A DNA stretch of 64,000 bases from Massilia rubra. GTDB lineage: Bacteria > Pseudomonadota > Gammaproteobacteria > Burkholderiales > Burkholderiaceae_D. Made by a program: the position numbers and the translations under genes. Positions 57,601 to 64,000 of this stretch are shown here, piece by piece. The DNA lies in assembly GCF_011682065.1 (NCBI RefSeq), contig NZ_VUYU01000013.1:118095-182094 (forward strand), given 5' to 3'. The stretch's first letter is position 1; every line of letters begins with the position of its first letter. Below the pieces are notes generated by a model, which saw only the letters and a program-made list of their open reading frames with translations, had not been told where the DNA came from and made no database searches.

Positions 57601-60600
57601 AGATCGTGGCCGTGGCCCACATGCCGTTAACCGACAATGGCAAGATTTGCGCCCAGAGTTTGTTCAGCCTCTTCGAGGCGCAGCGGGCGGCACGGGCCGA
57701 CAATGCGGTAGTGGCCCTGGACCCCACCGAGACTTTGCTGGCAGGGATCTGGCAAAGCATCCTGGGAATCGAGGTGTCGGACCGGGCATGCGACTTCTTC
57801 ACCGCTGGCGGCGATTCCATCCTGTCGATCCAATTGATTGCGCAATTGCGCGAACATGGCTACGCGGTGACCGTGGTCGATGTCTTCAAGTATCCGACCC
57901 TGGCCGAACTGGCACAGCACCTTGCTCGCAGCGCTCAGCTGGCCGCGCCGGCGCAAACCGGGACGGTGGCCCCGTTCGCGCTCATTGGCGAGGAGGACCG
58001 GGCCTTGGTGCCGGCCGGCGTGGAGGATGCCTATCCATTGACTTCCCTGCAGGCGGGCATGATGTTCCATGTCCTGCTCGAGCAGACCAGCAATGTCTAC
58101 CATGACGTGTTTTCGACGCAGTTGCGCTTCGACTTCGACGTGGACGTTCTGCGCGCGGCACTGGCCGATGTGCTTGCCCTAAATCCGGTCCTGCGCACCG
58201 GCATTGATCTGACTGCGTATTCGGAACCGCTGCAGCTGGTCTATGCGCATGCCGAGCCCTTGTGGGAAGTGATCGATATCAGCGACCTGCCTGATGCGGA
58301 ACAAGCAGCGTTCGTCGATGCCAAATTCCAGGAAATCAAGCAATCGCGCCTCGATCTTGCAGGTCCGAGCCTGATTCGTTTTCATATTTTGGTGAAAGCG
58401 GCCGACCGCGTCCAGTTCATCGTCGATGCGCACCACGTCATTGTCGACGGCTGGAGCATGGCGACGATGCAGCGGCAACTATTTGAACAGTATTGGCACA
58501 AAAAATCCGGGAGTGCGCTGTCAGACGTCTTCGACAGCGGCCCGACCCGATTCGCCGACTATGTGGCACGCCATTTGGGCGAACGCGACGATGTTGCCAG
58601 CAAAGCCTACTGGGATGCCTACCTTGCAGCCGGCCATGCGTCGCCACTGCCGGACAGTTACGCCGGACAAAGCGGGTGCTTTCAGCGTGTCGGACTCGAC
58701 TTCGCGCCTGGCCTCAATGCAGCGTTGCTCGATTTTTCCACTCACTCGGCGATACCTGTAAAAACGCTCTTCTTGATGGCGCACGGCCAGATGCTGCGCT
58801 CTTTCCTCGACGGGGCGCTGGTGTCAAGCGGCGTGACCGACCATGGCCGCCTGGAAGTGCATGGCGCCCAAAACGTTCTCGGCCTGTTCCTGAACGTCCT
58901 GCCGGTGACCTTCGACTTTGCCAAGGGCACCTGGCGTGCCTTGGCGGGCGATCTGCAAGGTGTCGACAGTACGCACAAGGCGCACCGCGGCTACCCGTTC
59001 GCGGCCATCGCCGCGCAGCATCCGGCGTTGCGGATTGACGCCTTGTTCACGTTCAATAATTTTCACGTCCTTGATGGCTTGTTGGAAAGCCAAAAGATGG
59101 AGGTTGGCGCCACCTTCGGGTTTGAAGAAACCAATTTCCCATTGGGCACGCTCGTATCCGGCAATCCGGCCGCCGGTTTCCGGCTTGCCCTCACTACCAG
59201 GTTGGCCCTGAGGCCTGCGGACCTCGCCCTGTTGTCTCAGCAGTTCATCCTGGCGTTGAAGTTGATGATGGCAAATTTCGATGAGGGCGTGCCAGGCAGC
59301 GGGGAGTTCTTGTTGCCCTTGTGCGTCAATGGCGGGCTGCCAGGTGCGCACTGTGTCAGCGAGCTTGTCTTTGACGGCATGCTCGATGCCGAGTTGCTGG
59401 CCCACACCGCGTCACTGATCATTTTCAAGTGCCGTGCCCAACATCCGGACGCGGGCTGGCTGGCTGCGGCTGCGCCATTGTCCTATCGTGAAGTCGGCAG
59501 TGAAGGGGCGCACGATCGGCTGGACGGTAGCGGGGCAGGCGAGGCCGCGCTGATTGACATTACTGCGAGCAAGACCGGCCGCAATGTGACATTGATCATC
59601 CGTTATGCTGCCGCGCTGGCGGCGCTTCCACATCTTGGCGCCATCGCCAGCGCGAGTTTCGAGCAATATCTGGCGCTTGCCGCGCCGGCGCGGACAGCCC
59701 GTGTCGCGCGCGACCGGCAGGCAGGCTGGTATGCCGGATTCGATGCGGGCGCGGACCGCCGTTTCTGGTCAGGACACCTTGCCGATGCCCCCGCGCGCCT
59801 GGAATTGCCGGTGGATTTTGCCAGGCAGAGTCAGCGGCAGCGCGCTGCGAGCGCTGTGCCGTTCGTCTTGCCTGCGGAATTGGCCGCGGCGCTTCTCCTT
59901 CAAGGCGAGCAGCATGGCGTTGCGCTGTCGGAGGTATTGCTGGGCGCATGGGCGACTTTGCTGAGCCGTTTGGCTTGCCAGGAAGACCTGGTGCTTGGCG
60001 TCGAGATCGATGGTTCCTGCCAGGCCGGCGAGGCCGCTGCCGGCGGGTTCACTGACATGACGGCGTTGCGCCTGCAGGTCGATGCGCAATTGAGTGTCGC
60101 CGGGCTGCTGGCCCGCATTCGCGCCACGCTCGATGCCGTCGCACCGCATCTGGCGTTTCCCTTCGATCAACTGGACGCCAATTTGCAGTTGCAGCATCAA
60201 GTTCAGTTTGTGTTCGGCAAGGAGTTGGCAGCAAGCGCCCAGACCGAACTCGCACTGAGCATGGGCACGCGCGGTGGCGCACTTGGTGGAACTTTGCACT
60301 ATGCTGATGAATTGTTCAGCGCTGAGACGGCGCAGCGTTTCATCGACTGTTTCATCCATCTGCTCGGCGCATTCGCCGGCGATGCCGCGCAACGCTGTAG
60401 CCGCCTGTCGATCCTAAGCGAAGCGCAGCGCGACTTTGTACTTGCCGGATTGAATAGCCAGCAGACAGTGTCTCCCGCGAGCGAGTTGGTGCATCAACTG
60501 TTTGAAGCGCGGGTGCTGGCCGCGCCGGCCGCGCCGGCGATTGTGTTTGGTGAGCAATCACTGAGCTACGACGCGCTGAACCGGCGCGCCAACCGCCTGG

Positions 60601-63600
60601 CGCACTGCCTGATCGCGCACGGCGTGAAGGCCGACGACCGGGTTGCGCTGTGCATGGCGCGCGGCCCGGACCTGATTGTGGCGATGCTGGCCATTCTCAA
60701 GGCCGGCGCCGGCTATGTGCCGCTCGACCCGGCCTATCCGGAGCAACGGCTGGCCTGGATGCTCGACGACAGCGCCCCGAGCGCGCTGGTCACCGACGCC
60801 GAGGGCGCCGCGCGTTGGGCCGGACGCTTGCCCGCCTGCCCGGTGATCGCCCTGGCCGGCCCTGACAGCGCGGCGCTGGCGGGCCAGCCGGACGGCAATC
60901 CCGACCCGTCCAGCCTGGGACTGGTACCGTCCCATCTTGCCTACGTCATCTATACCTCCGGCACCTCCGGCCAGCCCAAGGGGGTGATGGTCACGCACCG
61001 CAATATCGCTCAGCATATCGCGGCCTCGATCGCGCACTACGGCATCGGCGCCGGCGATTGCGTGCTGCAATTCACCTCGATCAGCTTCGACCCGTCGGCC
61101 GAACAGATCCTGTGCGCACTGGGCGCCGGCGCGCGCCTGCTGCTGCGCGGGGAACACGTATGGACACCGGAGGAACTGGGAACGCTGCTGCGCACCCATG
61201 CGGTGAGCGTGGCCAACATCGCGCCGGCCTACTTCGCCAGCCTGGGCGAGACCCTGGCCCAGGCCGATTCGCTGCGGCTGCTCATCGTCGGGGGCGACAA
61301 GCTGGGGCAGGCCGCGCTGGAGAGCTTGCCGCCTGGCTGCACGCTGCTCAACGCCTACGGCCCGACCGAAACGACGGTCACCGCGACCACGTTCGCGCTC
61401 GAAGCGGGCGGGGCGGTTCCTGCCGTCATCCCGATCGGTAAGCCATACGGCAATACCCGCGTCTACGTGCTGGACGCGTATCTGCAGCCGGTGCCGCTGG
61501 GCGTCAGCGGCGAGATCCACATTGGCGGCGCCGGCGTGGCGCGCGGCTACCTGAACCGGCCGGAATTGACGGCCGAGCGCTTCGTGGCCGATCCGTTCAG
61601 TTCCGCACCCGATGCCCGCATGTACAAGACGGGCGACCTGGGGCGCTGGCGCGCCGACGGCCAGCTCGAGTACCTGGGTCGCAACGACTTCCAGGTGAAG
61701 GTGCGCGGCTTCCGCATCGAGCTCGGCGAAATCGAGGCGCGCCTGGTGGCGTGCGCGGGCGTGCGCGAAGCGGTGGTGCTGGCCCTGGCGCCGGTGCAAG
61801 GCCAAGGCGATGCGCGTTTGGTCGCGTACCTGACCGCCAGGCCGGAAAGTGACGCCTCCGCGCTCGAGCCGGGCGCGCTGCGCCAGGCCTTGCTGGCGCA
61901 CCTGCCCGAGTACATGGTGCCGGGCGCGTTCGTGACGCTGGCGGCGCTGCCGCTCACGCCGAACGGCAAGCTGGACCGCAAGGCGCTGCCGGCGCCGGAT
62001 GGCGCGGCCCTGGCGCTGGCGCGCTACGCGGCGCCGCAAGGGGCCACCGAACAAGCGCTGGCGGCCATCTGGCAAGAACTGCTGGGAGTTGAGCGGGTCG
62101 GCCGCGAAGACCATTTCTTCGACCTGGGCGGGCACTCGCTGCTGGCGGTGCAACTGGCCTCGCGGGTGCGCCAGCGCATGGGGGCCGAACTGCCGCTGCG
62201 GACCCTGTTCGCGCGCCCGCTGCTGCGCGAGCTCGCTGGCAGCCTGGCGCAACTGGCGTGCGCGCCGCTGGCGCCGATGGCGGCGGCCAGCCGCGCCGCG
62301 CCGCTGCCGCTCTCGTTCGCGCAGCAGCGCCTGTGGTTCCTGGACCAGCTCGACCACGCGGCCGGGGCGGCGTACCACATGCCGGCCGGGCTGCGCCTGT
62401 CGGGCCAACTGGACACGGACGCACTGGTGCGCGCGCTCGACCGTATCGTGGCGCGTCACGAAAGCCTGCGCACCTGCTTTGTCGAGGTCGATGGCATGCC
62501 GTGGCAGCGCATCGGCGCGGCAGGGCAGGGCATGGCGCTGGCGCGCCACGACCTGTCGCATTTGCGCGGTCATGAGCAGGAACAGGCCCTGGCGGCGCAG
62601 GCGCAGGATGAGAGCGCGGCGCCGTTCGACCTGGCGCGCGGGCCGCTGATCCGCGCGCGCCTGCTGCGCCTGGGCGAGCGCGAGCACGTGCTGCTGGTGA
62701 CCCAGCATCACATCGTTTCCGACGGCTGGTCGGTGGGGGTGCTGGTGCGCGAATTCGCGGCGCTGTACACCGCCTTCCGCCAGGCGCTGGAAGATCCGCT
62801 GGCGCCGCTGGCGATCCAGTACGCCGATTACGCGCTCTGGCAGCGCGATTATCTGCAGGGCGAAGCACTGGAACGCCAGCGCGGTTTCTGGAGCGCGCAC
62901 CTGGCCGGCGCGCCGGCGCTGCTGGAACTGCCGACCGACCATCCGCGTCCGGCCCGGCAAAGCCACACCGGCGCCAGCGTGGCGTTCGCGCTGCCGGCCG
63001 CGCTCACCGCGCAGCTGCAGGCGCTCGGCCAGCGCCACGGCGCCACCCTGTTCATGGTGCTGCTGGGGGCGTGGTCGGTGTTGATGAGCCGCTTGAGCGG
63101 CCAGGACGATGTGGTGATCGGCACCCCGGTGGCAAACCGCCAGCGCGCCGAGGTCGAGCCCTTGATCGGCTTTTTCGTCAATACCCTGGCCGTGCGCGTG
63201 CGCCTGGACGCCGATTTGAGCGTGGCGCAGTTGCTGGAACAGGTCAAGGGCACGCTGCTGGACGCGTACGCGCACCAGGACATCCCGTTCGAACAGGTGG
63301 TGGAAACCCTGAACCCCACCAGGAGTTTGAGCCACAGCCCCTTGTTTCAGGTCATGCTCACGCTGAACAACACCCCGCCGGGCGCCGCATTGGCCCTGCC
63401 TGGTTTGCGACTGGCCCAGCTCGAACAGCCCGGCACCGTCACTCCGTTTGACCTGTCACTGGCCCTGGTCGAGGTTGAGGGCGGCCTCGCATGTGGCCTG
63501 ACCTTCGCCACCGATTTGTTTGAAGAGGCCAGCATCAGCCGCCTGATCGATTGCTGGCGTTGCCTGCTCGACGCCATGGCGGGCGATGAGCATGCGCGCA

Positions 63601-64000
63601 CAGGGCGTTTGCCGCTGTTGACCTCGCCAATGCGCAAGCAACTGCTGTCTGACTTTAACGCGAGCAGCGCTTCTTTTCCGGCAGAAAAGCTGATCCACCA
63701 ACTGTTCGAGGAACAAGTCGTCCTGCAAGCGGCGACGCGCGCCGTGACGTATGAGGGATCGCATTTGTCTTACGGCGAACTGAACGACCGTGCAAACCAG
63801 TTGGCGCATTACCTGATCGGGCTGGGCGTGGGGCCTGACGTGCGGGTGGCGATTTGCCTGGAGCGCTCGCTGGACCTGGTGGTTGGCCTGCTGGCCATCC
63901 TGAAGGCAGGTGGCGCTTACGTCCCGCTCGATCCCACCTACCCGCGCGAACGGCTGGCCGACATGCTGGCCGATTGCGCGCCCCGGCTTGTGCTCACGCT
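54627..64000 (+). CDS. multimodular NRPS: TubC_N-C-A-PCP-C-C*-A-PCP-C-A... (cut by window edge)
   Basis: Open from ATG 54627 to the right edge, 3124 codons. TubC_N 1-52; C with HHIATDA (His203; Gly of the motif replaced by Ala); A about 525-1000, pocket code read as DAKNAGVDIK (unassigned); PCP Ser1064 in 'TAGGDSILSIQ'; C of the 'YPLTSLQAGMMFH' type about 1132-1555 with HHVIVDG from His1269; a degenerate C-like domain about 1565-1928 without the HHxxxDG motif; A with the same code as A1 of NRPS 1 (DPENIGAVTK); PCP Ser2504; C with HHIVSDG from His2694; then the first about 110 residues of another A domain. Residues 1936-2891 are the duplicated segment. No epimerase or thioesterase in view. Confidence 0.94.
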   Translation, partial: MKLYELIEYIDEHGIAVSVINGKLNLEAPEGALTDMVMDALRANKAAVAAHFGRSLAALAGADAPVAAGDYPLSFAQQRLFFIQQFDPAIVHFNLATELTLADSIDPGQFVIAVNRVVNRHPIHQVRYLIVDGKLRQRFDPAARFQTDCVDLRERDPEQQEAALAARRELHGNTPFDLAREPAVRACLFMRGAAPSILMLAFHHIATDAWSIRLLTEEIVAEYRHILAGQEATAAAPALAYFNYAAWQQTYHAEGGFEVSRSFWQQELAQLDGALELPFDAVRPAQQSYSGALRTIELDGALGAQVGRHCVQHGFTEFSAYLGAYALLLYKLSGKTDLVIGTDTHGRDHPALRQMIGFFVNQLALRINVDPLLVSSQFLASVHRTVLRAFDYQDMPFDQIVDDLKIERDLAYSPVFQVKFLFDQAGATRAGQLVQAEQQQGATKSQYDLTLKVEADRIVAFYNADLFSASTVDYWLRCYVELIAAMASPVDTALADLLRNDLADALCKPEAPADTRPCANVLAQIEQAIAATPDACAVAEVDACIDYRTLGRRMRQLSAKLRALGVKRGDRIAVYLDRSIDMTVAMLAVMRVGAVFVPLDTSYPLEHIQFTLADSAAAIVISERDRADDFWDYYGFVLDIAACDDIGDVAEDSTALPQPDDIAYLLYTSGSTGNPKGVLIRHASLDNLCAWYVDFAEIAPASRVMLMIPIGFDASIKNILAPLMCGATLVLAGCGPFDAEALLRQIDSERVTLINCAPSAFHALLKVDRQADFRRLACLRMVALGGEALDLKALNSWLASPHCNAILANVYGPTECADISLAFKASAAQWLQRKSVTIGLPIPNTRAYIVDQYLKPCLRGVTGELLIAGAGVGAGYHQLPVQTADSFVELDWVEGTAYRTGDYCRVDHDGNVIYQGRRDGQVKIRGKRVELQEIALRLSELLADTRVSVQLYARDQVEMLVAFAEGEHDGEALAQARTTLGERLPRHMIPHQIVAVAHMPLTDNGKICAQSLFSLFEAQRAARADNAVVALDPTETLLAGIWQSILGIEVSDRACDFFTAGGDSILSIQLIAQLREHGYAVTVVDVFKYPTLAELAQHLARSAQLAAPAQTGTVAPFALIGEEDRALVPAGVEDAYPLTSLQAGMMFHVLLEQTSNVYHDVFSTQLRFDFDVDVLRAALADVLALNPVLRTGIDLTAYSEPLQLVYAHAEPLWEVIDISDLPDAEQAAFVDAKFQEIKQSRLDLAGPSLIRFHILVKAADRVQFIVDAHHVIVDGWSMATMQRQLFEQYWHKKSGSALSDVFDSGPTRFADYVARHLGERDDVASKAYWDAYLAAGHASPLPDSYAGQSGCFQRVGLDFAPGLNAALLDFSTHSAIPVKTLFLMAHGQMLRSFLDGALVSSGVTDHGRLEVHGAQNVLGLFLNVLPVTFDFAKGTWRALAGDLQGVDSTHKAHRGYPFAAIAAQHPALRIDALFTFNNFHVLDGLLESQKMEVGATFGFEETNFPLGTLVSGNPAAGFRLALTTRLALRPADLALLSQQFILALKLMMANFDEGVPGSGEFLLPLCVNGGLPGAHCVSELVFDGMLDAELLAHTASLIIFKCRAQHPDAGWLAAAAPLSYREVGSEGAHDRLDGSGAGEAALIDITASKTGRNVTLIIRYAAALAALPHLGAIASASFEQYLALAAPARTARVARDRQAGWYAGFDAGADRRFWSGHLADAPARLELPVDFARQSQRQRAASAVPFVLPAELAAALLLQGEQHGVALSEVLLGAWATLLSRLACQEDLVLGVEIDGSCQAGEAAAGGFTDMTALRLQVDAQLSVAGLLARIRATLDAVAPHLAFPFDQLDANLQLQHQVQFVFGKELAASAQTELALSMGTRGGALGGTLHYADELFSAETAQRFIDCFIHLLGAFAGDAAQRCSRLSILSEAQRDFVLAGLNSQQTVSPASELVHQLFEARVLAAPAAPAIVFGEQSLSYDALNRRANRLAHCLIAHGVKADDRVALCMARGPDLIVAMLAILKAGAGYVPLDPAYPEQRLAWMLDDSAPSALVTDAEGAARWAGRLPACPVIALAGPDSAALAGQPDGNPDPSSLGLVPSHLAYVIYTSGTSGQPKGVMVTHRNIAQHIAASIAHYGIGAGDCVLQFTSISFDPSAEQILCALGAGARLLLRGEHVWTPEELGTLLRTHAVSVANIAPAYFASLGETLAQADSLRLLIVGGDKLGQAALESLPPGCTLLNAYGPTETTVTATTFALEAGGAVPAVIPIGKPYGNTRVYVLDAYLQPVPLGVSGEIHIGGAGVARGYLNRPELTAERFVADPFSSAPDARMYKTGDLGRWRADGQLEYLGRNDFQVKVRGFRIELGEIEARLVACAGVREAVVLALAPVQGQGDARLVAYLTARPESDASALEPGALRQALLAHLPEYMVPGAFVTLAALPLTPNGKLDRKALPAPDGAALALARYAAPQGATEQALAAIWQELLGVERVGREDHFFDLGGHSLLAVQLASRVRQRMGAELPLRTLFARPLLRELAGSLAQLACAPLAPMAAASRAAPLPLSFAQQRLWFLDQLDHAAGAAYHMPAGLRLSGQLDTDALVRALDRIVARHESLRTCFVEVDGMPWQRIGAAGQGMALARHDLSHLRGHEQEQALAAQAQDESAAPFDLARGPLIRARLLRLGEREHVLLVTQHHIVSDGWSVGVLVREFAALYTAFRQALEDPLAPLAIQYADYALWQRDYLQGEALERQRGFWSAHLAGAPALLELPTDHPRPARQSHTGASVAFALPAALTAQLQALGQRHGATLFMVLLGAWSVLMSRLSGQDDVVIGTPVANRQRAEVEPLIGFFVNTLAVRVRLDADLSVAQLLEQVKGTLLDAYAHQDIPFEQVVETLNPTRSLSHSPLFQVMLTLNNTPPGAALALPGLRLAQLEQPGTVTPFDLSLALVEVEGGLACGLTFATDLFEEASISRLIDCWRCLLDAMAGDEHARTGRLPLLTSPMRKQLLSDFNASSASFPAEKLIHQLFEEQVVLQAATRAVTYEGSHLSYGELNDRANQLAHYLIGLGVGPDVRVAICLERSLDLVVGLLAILKAGGAYVPLDPTYPRERLADMLADCAPRLVLT
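59320..60410 (+). other. degenerate condensation-like domain (C*) inside NRPS 2
   Basis: In-frame protein segment, about residues 1565-1928. Its C-terminal lobe aligns by eye with normal C domains: 'DRRFWSGHLADAPARLELPVDF' (residue 1711 on) and 'GVALSEVLLGAWATLLSRLACQEDLVLGV', then 'LQVDAQLSVAGLLARIRATLD'. The N-terminal lobe is shortened, and where HHxxxDG should be it reads 'RYAAALAALP' (from residue 1659): no histidine, no aspartate. Confidence 0.75.
60432..63300 (+). repeat. 2.87-kb A-PCP-C repeat, copy 2
   Basis: Second copy of 47021-49889, joined to the end of the degenerate C-like domain on its left and to unrelated C-domain tail sequence on its right. Confidence 0.92.
62313..63308 (+). 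repeat. C-domain repeat, copy 3
   Basis: Codes for most of the last complete C domain of NRPS 2 and matches 45695-46690 and 48902-49897. Confidence 0.9.

Overview
The window is high-G+C DNA from a betaproteobacterium, most likely an Oxalobacteraceae member of the Massilia/Duganella/Janthinobacterium type. The evidence is the chromosomal backbone: ppsR/ppsA divergent, smpB / ratA-rnfH / guaB-guaA, an nfeD-SPFH pair, and DUF4124 periplasmic proteins. Family names come from reading the translated sequence; no database search was run.

Layout. 1-9.2 kb is accessory: a propeller-like protein cut by the left edge, a DEDDh exonuclease, and a DcrB-like / PAAR-RHS / immunity set (polymorphic toxin, probably type VI secreted). 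Behind it lie a decayed rhs fragment with an unlinked small gene, then a zinc-ribbon and a membrane protein. 9.3-15.8 kb holds a giant DUF4011/SF1 helicase-nuclease directly behind ppsR. 16-34.8 kb is mostly housekeeping: ppsA, TetR/methyltransferase pair, nfeD-qmcA-SDR, lepB-like peptidase, Bcr/CflA-type MFS pump, smpB, ratA-rnfH, guaB-guaA, a Crp-like regulator, oleate hydratase and alcohol dehydrogenase.

35-64 kb is a nonribosomal peptide synthetase (NRPS) cluster that runs off the right edge. It holds a type II thioesterase, TonB receptor, VOC protein, PvdE/SyrD-type exporter, periplasmic penicillin-acylase-family Ntn hydrolase, fatty acyl-AMP ligase with its own ACP, a two-module NRPS (2196 aa), a MetA-like acyltransferase, a CmlA/FrsH-like metallo-beta-lactamase-fold putative beta-hydroxylase, and a second NRPS (at least 3124 aa in view).

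How they may work together (inference): the ligase starts an N-acylated peptide on NRPS 1 and NRPS 2 extends it, with the CmlA-like and MetA-like enzymes tailoring. The ABC exporter moves the acylated product to the periplasm, the acylase removes the acyl chain, and the TonB receptor takes the mature (perhaps metal-loaded) compound back. This is the logic of pyoverdine maturation with different parts. Two structural surprises stand out: a condensation-like domain in NRPS 2 that has lost its catalytic histidines and sits in tandem behind an intact C domain, and a 2.87-kb segment (A-PCP-C) present almost unchanged in both NRPS genes.
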